Notes: generated by a model not told the origin, from the letters alone. Counted from the stretch's first letter, positions 23,862 through 30,816 are shown. The stretch: 49,174 nucleotides of DNA from a virus (IMGVR_UViG_3300008261_002322:1-49174), one strand, 5' to 3'. Program-made: numbers and translations.

Positions 23862-24035
23862 ATGAATCCCCCAAGTAGATCTCACCGCAACTGTCCTCAA
23901 GAATTGATTGACGAATTCTTAAAAAATGGTAATAAAATTACTGTTTGCAAACCGTTTGAAACCACTGAAAACATTGTATACACAAATGGATTCTATGGTA
24001 AAAAACAAAAAACACCTACAGAACAAGAAGTTTAA
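23862..24035 (+). CDS. Small hypothetical protein, 57 residues
   Basis: ATG at 23862 follows AAAGGTAACCC. The sequence starts MNPPSRSHRNCPQELIDEFL and ends in polar residues. It carries two cysteines. No family is recognised. It continues the operon-like run with short spacing. Confidence 0.5.
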   Translation: MNPPSRSHRNCPQELIDEFLKNGNKITVCKPFETTENIVYTNGFYGKKQKTPTEQEV

Positions 24036-24072
24036 TGTTAGCGTTAATATTTTATTTTCGTGTAAATAAAAT

Positions 24073-24264
24073 ATGACACAAACAGAACGTAAAGAAGCCA
24101 ATAGATACTATTGGATTGTTAAAGGGCATTTGATTCCAGATGCATGGCCTGAAAAAGACATCCTAAGTGTGTATAACAATTACTTTGAGCGTATCTGGGG
24201 CAATCACGAAAACGTTGTACACGAAGATGGCTTCGAGGAAGCATGGAGGAAAAAACATGGTTAG
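24073..24264 (+). CDS. Small hypothetical protein
   Basis: The 63-residue protein starts four bases after a TAAATA box (24063-24068). It is rich in aromatic residues (YYWIVKGHLIPDAWP, YNNYFERIWG). No family is recognised. It overlaps the next gene by eight bases. Confidence 0.55.
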   Translation: MTQTERKEANRYYWIVKGHLIPDAWPEKDILSVYNNYFERIWGNHENVVHEDGFEEAWRKKHG

Positions 24265-24433
24265 TAGAGATTTTGGAAATCTTTCAGACGACGATCTAAG
24301 ACTACTAGAAGAAATAGTAGCCAAAGAGTTTGCAGTAGCCAAATCAGAACATTCAGCTAACAGTCCTCGTTTGCTACGAATATACAATGCGTTGCGAAGC
24401 CAAAGAAATCTCTTGACAATGCCCAAATGGTAG
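24257..24433 (+). CDS. Small helical hypothetical protein
   Basis: The ATG at 24257 has GGAGG upstream and gives 58 residues (MVSRDFGNLSDDDLRLLEEI start). It is helical and acidic to basic along its length. The 3' end lies inside the promoter region of the SWIM-type gene. Confidence 0.6.
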   Translation: MVSRDFGNLSDDDLRLLEEIVAKEFAVAKSEHSANSPRLLRIYNALRSQRNLLTMPKW

Positions 24434-24449
24434 TATACATTTATACTAC
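24413..24449 (+). promoter_or_regulatory. Early-type promoter with overlapping perfect palindrome
   Basis: TTGACA (24413-24418), 15-base spacer, TATACA (24434-24439). The -10 sits inside GTAGTATA-CATT-TATACTAC (24430-24449), a perfect 8-bp inverted repeat that looks like an operator. Confidence 0.6.
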
Positions 24450-24463
24450 GATGTGAACGAAGC

Positions 24464-24715
24464 ATGGGGGCAACTGTGGCTAAGAAGTTTGCTAAACGTT
24501 ACTTGAAACCTGCGGATTGGACTTTCAAAGGCAATCTGCTGGTAGGCACTGAATGGAGTGTAGCAGGTAGCAAAAAAGACAGCTTCTACACAGTTGCCCT
24601 TACCGAACAGGGATTCACATGCGATTGCACAGGATTTACCTTCTATGGTAAGTGCAAGCACAGCGAACAAATTTTACAAGCCTTTGATATCGAACAAAAC
24701 TATTCGGTCGCATAA
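24464..24715 (+). CDS. SWIM-type zinc-finger protein
   Basis: The 83-residue protein carries C53-x-C55 and C64-x-H66 with eight residues between (CDCTGFTFYGKCKHSEQI), the SWIM zinc-finger pattern that binds DNA or proteins. A GTG at 24476 with GGGGGC before it is an alternative start. Small stand-alone SWIM proteins are not common. It has its own promoter with a palindrome, so it may be a regulator made early. Confidence 0.75.
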   Translation: MGATVAKKFAKRYLKPADWTFKGNLLVGTEWSVAGSKKDSFYTVALTEQGFTCDCTGFTFYGKCKHSEQILQAFDIEQNYSVA

Positions 24716-24764
24716 TCCTACAACAGTGCTATATTAAATTATAACGCAACAGAGGAACACGGAC

Positions 24765-24986
24765 ATGATGCAGTTTGAAACCGTCAACAAAGACCATTTT
24801 GTCGCTACCAATAGTATCAAATCGGTTCGTATCTCAAAAGTGTACGGCGGACAATGGATGCTGTTTACGCCCGAAGGGCGTCTGCTCGATGACTTCACTT
24901 CCGCTGGTCCTTTCGTAGACTTTGAAGCTGCAAAGCGTAATGCTGAAATGAACGTTGGAATGAAAATGAACTGGGAGGATTTTTGA
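24765..24986 (+). CDS. Small hypothetical protein upstream of the RNA repair genes
   Basis: The 73-residue protein starts MMQFETVNKDHFVATNSIKS and has a VYGGQWMLFTPEGRLLDD hairpin-like stretch. AGAGGAACACGG precedes the start. It overlaps the next gene by TGATG. The function is unknown; coupling suggests co-expression with the phosphatase. Confidence 0.6.
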   Translation: MMQFETVNKDHFVATNSIKSVRISKVYGGQWMLFTPEGRLLDDFTSAGPFVDFEAAKRNAEMNVGMKMNWEDF

Positions 24987-25435
24987 TGCTGATTGTATTT
25001 GATATCGACGGCACACTGGCTAACATCGAGCACCGGCTGGACTATGTTCGCAGCAAGCCAAAGAACTGGAAAGCGTTCGACGCTGGTATTCCAAACGATG
25101 CTGTGAACCCGTATGTTGCGGAAGCGTTTCACTCGCTGAAGGCTGCTGGTAACGATATCATCTTTGCAAGCGGGCGCAACGAGCGTAGCCGTGATGCTAC
25201 TATGAAGTGGTTGCAGGACAATCGCTTTTGGAACTACACTGCCAAACTGTACATGCGTAAGGCAGACGACTTCCGTGGTGACGATATTGTCAAGCGTGAA
25301 ATCCTTGATGAGATCATCGCCGACTACGGTCGTAAGCCTGACATGGTGTTTGATGACCGTCCGCGAGTTGTGCGTATGTGGCGTGAAGAAGGGATCTTTG
25401 TGTTCAACGTATATCAAGGTGATGAGGACTTCTAA
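24986..25435 (+). CDS. Polynucleotide 3'-phosphatase (T4 PseT C-terminal domain homologue)
   Basis: The ATG at 24986 with GGGAGG upstream gives 149 residues. The HAD core has D6-x-D8 (FDIDGT), S62-G-R (ASGRNE), LYMRKADDFRGDDIVKREIL and D123-D124 (VFDDRPRVVRMWR). The last two blocks are those of the T4 polynucleotide kinase phosphatase domain. It removes 3'-phosphate or 2',3'-cyclic phosphate from broken RNA. In T4 it is fused to the kinase; here it is a separate gene with one small gene between. Confidence 0.88.
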   Translation: MLIVFDIDGTLANIEHRLDYVRSKPKNWKAFDAGIPNDAVNPYVAEAFHSLKAAGNDIIFASGRNERSRDATMKWLQDNRFWNYTAKLYMRKADDFRGDDIVKREILDEIIADYGRKPDMVFDDRPRVVRMWREEGIFVFNVYQGDEDF

Positions 25436-25618
25436 ATGATTACCAAATTCGTTCTAATCGTTTGGTTGGGCTGGGGCAGCGAAGAAATACTATCGACTCA
25501 AAGTTTTGATACTCGTGCAGAGTGTGATGCTGTAGCTGCTGTTCTTAAGGTAGAAATGGATAAGGATGGTTGGTATCGTTGCAAGCCTTACACCTTTGAT
25601 GGAGAAGCAAAAGAATGA
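25436..25618 (+). CDS. Small protein with hydrophobic N-terminus
   Basis: The 60-residue protein starts MITKFVLIVWLGWGSEEILS, a short hydrophobic segment that may be a signal or membrane anchor, and has two cysteines. It starts one base after the phosphatase stop and overlaps the kinase start. No family is recognised. Confidence 0.55.
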   Translation: MITKFVLIVWLGWGSEEILSTQSFDTRAECDAVAAVLKVEMDKDGWYRCKPYTFDGEAKE

Positions 25619-26142
25619 TTAAGCCTGTTTGTATTGTTATGGTTGGCTTGCCTGCTGCTGGTAAGAGCACTCTAGTAAACCGAGTAATTCGAGACATGGG
25701 TGACCACGGTGATGGGGTGTTTGTTTACAGTACTGACAATCTACTTGAAGCATGGGCTGCGGATGATGGTAAGACCTACAACGAAGTGTTTAACGATTTG
25801 ATTAGTTTGGCAACTAATACAATGAATCGTGAACTAGATGATGTTGTTCGTTCCAAGCGTAGCATTGTTTGGGATCAGACCAATCTTGGTGCCAAGAAGC
25901 GGGCTAAGATCATTAATCGTATGCGTAACGCAGGTTATCGTGTTGAGTGCGAGTGCATCCTCTTGCCAGCGGGTGACAGCCAGTGGGAAGATTGGCGGCA
26001 CCGTATGGCTAGCCGTCCAGGCAAGACTATTCCTGATCATGTTATTGAATCAATGATGGATAGTTTTGTTCGTCCTACTGTAGAAGAAGGCTTTGATGCT
26101 GTCCGCTGCTACGACATGTATGGCAACAGAATCAGTGATTGA
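25615..26142 (+). CDS. Polynucleotide 5'-kinase-like P-loop protein
   Basis: The 175-residue protein has the Walker A motif GLPAAGKST (11-19), a VYSTDNLLE segment and WDQTNLGAKKRAKIINR, the AAA_33/PseT N-terminal kinase pattern. RHRMASRPGKTIPDHVIESM gives the arginine-rich lid. It would phosphorylate 5'-OH ends before ligation. The phosphatase and ligase flank it, as in the T4 tRNA repair pathway. Confidence 0.85.
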   Translation: MIKPVCIVMVGLPAAGKSTLVNRVIRDMGDHGDGVFVYSTDNLLEAWAADDGKTYNEVFNDLISLATNTMNRELDDVVRSKRSIVWDQTNLGAKKRAKIINRMRNAGYRVECECILLPAGDSQWEDWRHRMASRPGKTIPDHVIESMMDSFVRPTVEEGFDAVRCYDMYGNRISD

Positions 26143-26167
26143 CAACTGCCTATCCTTGTGCTATAAC
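26139..26167 (+). promoter_or_regulatory. Sigma-70-like promoter of the RNA ligase gene
   Basis: TTGACA (26139-26144), 17-base spacer, TATAAC (26162-26167), 31 bases before the ATG. Confidence 0.75.
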
Positions 26168-26198
26168 ACTAGGGTAGGTGATACACAAGGATAAAATC

Positions 26199-27347
26199 AT
26201 GAACTACCGTTTTCCTGAGATCCGTCACATCAGTGATGTGCTGCCGCACGTAGAAGGCCGTGACGAGTTTGTTGTAGCAGAGCGCGAAGGCTACACTGTC
26301 GTGAATTACGTAGTGGCCATGGCTGATACCTTTGACATGACTGGCCCAGATGACTTGGGCGGCGCAATCCGTCGCGAATGCCGTGGTCTTATCTTTGATC
26401 GCGACGGCAACCTTATGAGCCGTCCGTTCCACAAGTTCTTCAACGTGAACGAGCGTGAAGAGACTCAGACTCATGTAGTCGACATGTCTCAGCCGCATGT
26501 GATTATGGAAAAGATGGATGGTAGTATGATCCGTCCTATCGTTGTAAACGGCTGTCTGCGTCTTGCTACCAAGATGGGTGTGACGTCAGTTGCTATGGAT
26601 GCCGAAACCTATCTTGCTGGTCGCAGCGATGCAGGCGAAATCATGAACTGGATGGCTCGCTGTGTAAAGATTGGACTTACTCCGATCTTTGAGTTTGTGA
26701 GCCCGTTCAACCAAATTGTTCTGGCATACGAAACTGCTGACCTTGTGCTGTTGGCTATTCGCCACAACGAGACTGGTAACTATCTTGTTGAGCAAAACTC
26801 TACTCCGTCGGGACTTACTCGTGTTCCGGTTTACGGTAGTGTGGCAGGCAACTTGGGTGACTACATTGCTCGCCAGCGTGGTGCTGAAGGTCGTGAAGGC
26901 GACATCATCCGTTTTGCAGATGGTCACATGCTGAAGGTCAAGAACGACTGGTACGTGCGTATTCACAAGACTGTGGATCGTATTGTGTTTGATCGTAACA
27001 TTGTGAACTTGATCCTCAACGAAGAAGTTGATGATGTGGTTCCGATGTTACCTGTTATTCAGGCTAACCGTGTTCGTAACTTTGAAATTCGCTTTGCGGA
27101 ACGTCTGCACGCCACTGTGGAAAAGTATGACCGTTATTGGAACACTGTGGTTGCGTCAGGGCTGGATCGCAAGCGTTATGCTCAGGAGTGGATGCCTACG
27201 ATCAAGCACAATGATCCGTTTGCGGCTGCGTATGTGTTTGGTCGTTTTGGCGATCGTGACGGTCGTGCTATGATATTGGATCATATAGAAAAGCATACCA
27301 CTACCAACGTTCGTTGGGATGAATGTGCAGTTTGGATGGGCATGTAA
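26199..27347 (+). CDS. rnlA: RNA ligase 1 (T4 RnlA type)
   Basis: The ATG at 26199 with AAGGA upstream gives 382 residues, near the 374 of T4 RnlA. Motif I is K105-M-D-G-S (the adenylated lysine). FEFVSPFNQIV (from 164) is the next conserved block, EGDIIRF (233-239) motif IV and K246-V-K248 motif V. The C-terminal helical domain (RVRNFEIRFAERLHATVEKY) fits the tRNA-specific part. With the kinase and phosphatase it would reseal tRNAs cut by host anticodon nucleases. Base composition here is higher in GC than in the late genes. Confidence 0.93.
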   Translation: MNYRFPEIRHISDVLPHVEGRDEFVVAEREGYTVVNYVVAMADTFDMTGPDDLGGAIRRECRGLIFDRDGNLMSRPFHKFFNVNEREETQTHVVDMSQPHVIMEKMDGSMIRPIVVNGCLRLATKMGVTSVAMDAETYLAGRSDAGEIMNWMARCVKIGLTPIFEFVSPFNQIVLAYETADLVLLAIRHNETGNYLVEQNSTPSGLTRVPVYGSVAGNLGDYIARQRGAEGREGDIIRFADGHMLKVKNDWYVRIHKTVDRIVFDRNIVNLILNEEVDDVVPMLPVIQANRVRNFEIRFAERLHATVEKYDRYWNTVVASGLDRKRYAQEWMPTIKHNDPFAAAYVFGRFGDRDGRAMILDHIEKHTTTNVRWDECAVWMGM

Positions 27348-27353
27348 ACACTT

Positions 27354-27385
27354 GAAAACGCAGGAAACTAAATTCTTGCGTTTTC
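27354..27385. terminator. Terminator hairpin after the RNA ligase gene
   Basis: GAAAACGCAGGAA-ACTAAA-TTCTTGCGTTTTC is a 13-bp stem with one G-T pair. Confidence 0.7.
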
Positions 27386-27403
27386 TCTTAACTGTGTTAT
27401 ATT
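27376..27403 (+). promoter_or_regulatory. Promoter overlapping the terminator
   Basis: TTGCGT (27376-27381), 16-base spacer, TATATT (27398-27403). The porin gene promoter has the same TTGCGT with a 16-base spacer. Confidence 0.45.
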
Positions 27404-27434
27404 ATTAGTATAAACCGATACACGGAGATATACA

Positions 27435-27755
27435 ATGGGTATTGTTGATTCACTGAAATGGCTGTGGGATCCTCGCAGCGAAGAACAAAAACGCTACGAC
27501 GAAGATCCTCTACAACGTCATACTCAAACTCTGCACATCTATATCAAAGATGTTCCAGACCCGTTTGTTCGTGTGTTGGATTATGAAGATACCAGATTCG
27601 GAAGTCTTGGTGTGTTTAGAGTTGACCTTGGCCGGAATGTTCAAGAATGGCTCAGCAATCGTGGCAGTAAAGGCGTAACAATCGACCAAGTTTGGTACGC
27701 ACCTGATCAGATTGTGCGTATTGAAATTGGCGAACACACTGTGGAGTTGATCTAA
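27435..27755 (+). CDS. Hypothetical protein
   Basis: The 106-residue protein starts MGIVDSLKWLWDPRSEEQKR and then forms strand-like segments (LHIYIKDVPDPFVRVLDYED). CGGAGAT precedes the ATG. It overlaps the next small gene by TAATG. No family is recognised. Confidence 0.6.
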   Translation: MGIVDSLKWLWDPRSEEQKRYDEDPLQRHTQTLHIYIKDVPDPFVRVLDYEDTRFGSLGVFRVDLGRNVQEWLSNRGSKGVTIDQVWYAPDQIVRIEIGEHTVELI

Positions 27756-27919
27756 TGGAAGCACTGGCAATCCTTTTTGCAGGCTATGTAATTGCAGATG
27801 CTATCTTGTTTGTGAACGGGTACAAGAGTTGGAACTTTTTTGCAAAAACTGAACAGGAAAAGTCTGTTCGTCGTACATGGTTTAAAGATCGCGGTCTTGA
27901 ATGGGATGAAAAGCAATGA
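27755..27919 (+). CDS. Small membrane-anchored protein, 54 residues
   Basis: It starts MEALAILFAGYVIADAILFV, a membrane helix, followed by a basic and acidic tail (RTWFKDRGLEWDEKQ). It is coupled at both ends (TAATG, ATGA). The function is unknown. Confidence 0.55.
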   Translation: MEALAILFAGYVIADAILFVNGYKSWNFFAKTEQEKSVRRTWFKDRGLEWDEKQ

Positions 27920-28305
27920 AGCGTAAGTTTAGTCAACAGTTGATTTGGAAGGCACAGGAGTTTGCTCGTGCTGCTAAAGAGGAACTGGGAGAGGAACTGG
28001 GCGACGAGCGTGTATGTGCTATGTTTGACGCTTTTGATCCTGGTCTGCAACGACAGATGTTTATGGAACTGCTGATGGGTCATGCTGGCGGTGCTATGCG
28101 TGTTCGTGCTGTGTGGCCGGATGGGAAGCAAAAGATCAATGCTATCAAGGCTGTTCGCAGTGTTACACGTTTTGGTCTTAAAGAAGCCAAAGATGTTGTA
28201 GATGCTGCGGATAATCATATTAGCGTCATTGATGGCAACTGGAGCACTGTAGATTATAACCAACTAAAGCGTGAGTTGATCAACACAGGATATGAACTAC
28301 TATGA
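27916..28305 (+). CDS. Ribosomal protein L7/L12 C-terminal-domain-like protein
   Basis: The 129-residue protein has an N-terminal charged helical part and, at residues 71-97, KQKINAIKAVRSVTRFGLKE followed by AKDVVDA. This matches the bL12 C-terminal domain helix that recruits translation factors (K-x-x-x-I-K-x-V-R-x-x-T-x-x-G-L-K-E-A-K). The usual bL12 N-terminal dimer domain is not evident. It might bind elongation factors or the ribosome stalk. bL12-like genes are known in a few viruses; binding here is inferred. Confidence 0.8.
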   Translation: MKRKFSQQLIWKAQEFARAAKEELGEELGDERVCAMFDAFDPGLQRQMFMELLMGHAGGAMRVRAVWPDGKQKINAIKAVRSVTRFGLKEAKDVVDAADNHISVIDGNWSTVDYNQLKRELINTGYELL

Positions 28306-28538
28306 CTTATTGGGCTACACTTTGGTATGCTGGTGCAGTTGTTCTACAACTGGGCAGCGAAGGACAAAACCTCAATGATTGCGAAATGCTCACAACTATG
28401 ATGCTCACTGACATCAAGCAGAGTTATGCGGACCCGGTGTTGAAAGCACAGTTGGATTTGAGCATGTTTCCCACTGACGAGTTTGTTGCAACCTGTGAAA
28501 CTGAACAACTAGCAACAGACGAGAAATACGCACAATGA
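28302..28538 (+). CDS. Small hypothetical protein with hydrophobic N-terminus
   Basis: The 78-residue protein starts MTYWATLWYAGAVVLQLGSE, possibly a short signal or anchor, and has two cysteines. It overlaps its neighbours by ATGA. No family is recognised. Confidence 0.55.
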   Translation: MTYWATLWYAGAVVLQLGSEGQNLNDCEMLTTMMLTDIKQSYADPVLKAQLDLSMFPTDEFVATCETEQLATDEKYAQ

Positions 28539-28693
28539 CATTTGAAGAATGGTTTGAAGCGAATCGAGACGAACTTGCTACATTGTTGCGAAACGACGAT
28601 GTAGAAGTTCTTTACAAAGCCTGGCTTGCTGGATACCAAGCAGGTTTAGATGAAATGGGCAAGTTTGCTCGTGAACTGTGGCTTTTGAAATGA
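28535..28693 (+). CDS. Small acidic helical protein, 52 residues
   Basis: The sequence MTFEEWFEANRDELATLLRN is followed by VEVLYKAWLAGYQAGLDEMG, a Trp/Tyr-rich A-x-x-A-G-x-x-x-G helix found in many small phage proteins. The protein at 28956 shows a similar YVAGYWAGIKRFG stretch, so the two may be distant paralogues. Confidence 0.55.
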   Translation: MTFEEWFEANRDELATLLRNDDVEVLYKAWLAGYQAGLDEMGKFARELWLLK

Positions 28694-28959
28694 AGATTCG
28701 TAAAGATAAACACGGCCTTTATATTCGCGGTAGAGGCTATGGATTAGAAAACCCCGGTCCGGAATATCGGCCGGGAGATTTTCCAGGCTATAGTCATGCT
28801 TGGAATACCACTGATGCTGGATTAGCAGAAGGTGACAATCCTAAGACTGCTCACGTAAATGGCGAACCATTTGTAAAAATCACACTAACAGATGGTAGCA
28901 AAGTGTATTGGGGCAGTTACGGTAGAACCGAAGGCGACTTTGCGGAGGATAAAGCATGA
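28690..28959 (+). CDS. Hypothetical protein
   Basis: The ATG at 28690 overlaps the previous stop and gives 89 residues. It has a Gly/Pro-rich middle (GYGLENPGPEYRPGDFPGYS) and a strand pair KITLTDGSKVYWGSYG. No family is recognised. Confidence 0.55.
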   Translation: MKIRKDKHGLYIRGRGYGLENPGPEYRPGDFPGYSHAWNTTDAGLAEGDNPKTAHVNGEPFVKITLTDGSKVYWGSYGRTEGDFAEDKA

Positions 28960-29138
28960 CTCCGGAATTTTTAGAAAGAGTCAAGCAAGATTATGAAAAA
29001 GAATCTACTAAATTGGATTGGGATTCATATGTTGCTGGATATTGGGCAGGAATCAAACGATTTGGCGAAAAGCGTGAAAGTAATCGAGAAATTAAATCTC
29101 GCTCAGGTTACAGTAGAATAGGATTGAGAAACGTATGA
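28956..29138 (+). CDS. Small hypothetical protein, 60 residues
   Basis: It starts MTPEFLERVKQDYEKESTKL and contains YVAGYWAGIKRFGEKRES, similar to the protein at 28535. The C-terminus is basic. It is coupled at both ends. Confidence 0.55.
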   Translation: MTPEFLERVKQDYEKESTKLDWDSYVAGYWAGIKRFGEKRESNREIKSRSGYSRIGLRNV

Positions 29139-29182
29139 ACGACCTAATCGAAGAACTTGCTGAACAACTATTTGAAGTTTAA
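29135..29182 (+). CDS. Possible 15-residue peptide
   Basis: MNDLIEELAEQLFEV starts with an ATGA overlap and ends just before the next promoter. Without other support this is a weak call. Confidence 0.25.
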   Translation: MNDLIEELAEQLFEV

Positions 29183-29188
29183 AAATGG

Positions 29189-29217
29189 TTGACATATGAA
29201 CCAAGATGTATTACATT
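29189..29217 (+). promoter_or_regulatory. Sigma-70-like promoter
   Basis: TTGACA (29189-29194), 17-base spacer, TACATT (29212-29217), 28 bases before the ATG at 29245. Confidence 0.7.
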
Positions 29218-29244
29218 AATAATGTAGACAACACGGAGTTCGAA

Positions 29245-29436
29245 ATGACTGATTTGAAACCGGGCGATCGTGTTAGAATCGCTGGTGATAGACCCACCAG
29301 CGGTAAAACGGGCAGTATTGTGATGTGGGGCTTTGTCCCAGACTGGGTGTTGGTTAAACTGGATCATCGATTCAAGACTAGACAGAACTACATGTATCAC
29401 ATCGACCAACTTGAATTTTTAGAGGCTGTAAAATAA
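29245..29436 (+). CDS. Small KOW/SH3-like protein
   Basis: The ATG at 29245, with GGAG upstream and the promoter behind it, is preferred over 29206, which lies in the promoter. The 63-residue protein has LKPGDRVRIAGDRPTSGKTG and VPDWVLVKLDH, a KOW or SH3-type small barrel pattern. It may bind RNA or protein. It overlaps the next start. Confidence 0.6.
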   Translation: MTDLKPGDRVRIAGDRPTSGKTGSIVMWGFVPDWVLVKLDHRFKTRQNYMYHIDQLEFLEAVK

Positions 29437-29801
29437 TGACACACTGGACACTGTTTTTGGATGACATTCGCTTCCCTGCTGATGTGCGTTACAACTACGG
29501 ACCTTACAAAAACCTAGTGATCTGCCGCAGCATGGATGATGCTGTTTGGTGTGTGGAAAAGTATGGTTTGCCCACTATGATCAGTTTTGACCATGACTTG
29601 GCAGACGAACATTACGAAAAAGACACAGGCGAGAAAACTGGCTATACGTTTGCCAAATGGTTCTGTGACCACGTGATGGATAACAATCTGCGTTTGCCTG
29701 TGGGATTTGGCTATCATGTTCACAGTATGAATCCTGTAGGAGCGGAAAACATTCGAAAGTATATGGAAAACTTTTTAAATCACTATAACAGTAAAGAATA
29801 A
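29436..29801 (+). CDS. Cyclic-phosphate-processing receiver-domain protein
   Basis: The 121-residue protein starts WTLFLDDIRFPADVRYNYGP, carries MISFDHDLADEHYEKDTG and ends with GYHVHSMNPVGAENIRKYME. These are the marks of the receiver-like family predicted to process cyclic phosphates on RNA or nucleotides: DD at 9-10, FDHDL and the H-V-H-S-x-N-P block. It lies in the same early region as the kinase, phosphatase and ligase, so a role in RNA end repair is reasonable. The activity has been proposed from comparative genomics. Confidence 0.78.
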   Translation: MTHWTLFLDDIRFPADVRYNYGPYKNLVICRSMDDAVWCVEKYGLPTMISFDHDLADEHYEKDTGEKTGYTFAKWFCDHVMDNNLRLPVGFGYHVHSMNPVGAENIRKYMENFLNHYNSKE

Positions 29802-29802
29802 A

Positions 29803-30066
29803 ATGCCCTATGTAGTCAAGGATGCGTCAACTGGAAATTATTTTTGTTCGAGTAAGTCAAAAAAGGTTGATCCAAAAAACGTTGTTTACGCTAAAGTGTA
29901 TCCAACTGCCGCAGGGGCAACGTCGGCAGCACGTTATAACCAATATCTGCATATGCAGTGGTTTGAAACTGAAGAATTTTTGCTGAAAAGAGATGGAGAA
30001 CTTCCGTGTGGCAATGAGCCACATTATCACGGCGTGGCTCCAAACTTTATTGTCGAGGAAATTTAA
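29803..30066 (+). CDS. Hypothetical protein
   Basis: The 87-residue protein starts MPYVVKDASTGNYFCSSKSK and resembles small phage proteins with a YVVK-D-x-x-T strand pair. One cysteine is in each half. No family is recognised. It starts one base after the preceding TAA. Confidence 0.55.
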   Translation: MPYVVKDASTGNYFCSSKSKKVDPKNVVYAKVYPTAAGATSAARYNQYLHMQWFETEEFLLKRDGELPCGNEPHYHGVAPNFIVEEI

Positions 30067-30354
30067 ATGGCTGAGTTTAATTTATCAGATCTTTTTACTT
30101 GTGAATGTGAACCACGATACACTATCGAACTGCATGGTGACGGGTATGCTCTCTACTATGGTCGCTGTAATCACCGGCACGGCTGGAACTTGGCTTACTT
30201 GAAGGAACCCTCTGCCAACTGTGATCTTTCTCACGTTGAATACTTGATCAATCTTGGTGCAGAACAATACAAGAAAACGTTTGATGACCGAGACTACAAT
30301 GAACGATTTAGAACGGTCAGAGAATCTGATTTAATTGGAGATAACAATGATTGA
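30067..30354 (+). CDS. Hypothetical Cys/His-containing protein
   Basis: The 95-residue protein has C-E-C near residue 12, C34 and H36-R-H38 (GRCNHRHGWNL) and a further cysteine near residue 52. This could bind a metal. No family is recognised. It directly follows the preceding stop and overlaps the SGNH gene start. Confidence 0.5.
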   Translation: MAEFNLSDLFTCECEPRYTIELHGDGYALYYGRCNHRHGWNLAYLKEPSANCDLSHVEYLINLGAEQYKKTFDDRDYNERFRTVRESDLIGDNND

Positions 30355-30778
30355 ATGTTTGATTTTAGGCGATAGTATTGCAGTTGGCATCGGCCAGATG
30401 CGGCCAGAATGTGTTGTGCAGGCTAAATCGGGTATCAATTCCGCTAAATCGGGTATCAATTCCGAGGACTACGCAAACGGCTTGTATAGACATTTTGTGT
30501 TGACAGAATCCAAAAAGACCATCATCAGTTTAGGTTCCAATGATGGCTATGTAGAGTCCTATGAACCTATGCTGGCCTTGCGTGAACTTCTTAAAGGTGA
30601 TGTGATCTGGATTCTCAGTGCAAACAACGAAGAATCTAGATATGCTGCACTGGTCATTGCTAAACAGTTTGGTGACAGTATTGTGGATACTAGAGCCTAT
30701 CCACTGAGCAAGGACGGCGTGCATCCTACAGGAACTGGATACAAAATGATTGGGCAAGATGCATTGACAGGCAATTAA
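30347..30778 (+). CDS. SGNH/GDSL-type hydrolase
   Basis: The ATG at 30347 with GGAG upstream gives 143 residues. LILGDSIAVGIG is block I with the nucleophile Ser, IISLGSNDG is block III with Asn, and KDGVHPTGTGYK is block V with Asp and His. All catalytic parts are present, so this is the best of the three SGNH-like proteins in the window. The substrate may be acetyl or acyl groups on glycans. A 21-base tandem duplication lies after block I. Confidence 0.82.
   Translation: MIECLILGDSIAVGIGQMRPECVVQAKSGINSAKSGINSEDYANGLYRHFVLTESKKTIISLGSNDGYVESYEPMLALRELLKGDVIWILSANNEESRYAALVIAKQFGDSIVDTRAYPLSKDGVHPTGTGYKMIGQDALTGN
30422..30463 (+). repeat. Two-copy 21-bp tandem repeat inside the SGNH gene
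   Basis: The unit GCTAAATCGGGTATCAATTC+C occurs twice with no mismatch (30422-30442, 30443-30463). It duplicates seven residues, AKSGINS, in frame. Perfect identity suggests a recent event. Confidence 0.9.
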
Positions 30779-30816
30779 ACAGTAAGCGAGAATCCGCTTA
30801 TGGCCATTAAAACCCG

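Noticed and set aside
24734-25417. 227-residue minus-strand ORF
   Set aside because: It is antisense to clear coding sequence of the small 24765 gene and the 3'-phosphatase; no motif or ribosome site.
26586-26966. Antisense ORF within the RNA ligase gene
   Set aside because: No start signal or domain; the plus strand has full RnlA motifs.
29206-29244. Upstream ATG extension of the KOW-like gene
   Set aside because: The codons lie over the promoter -10 element and have no ribosome site; ATG at 29245 has GGAG.
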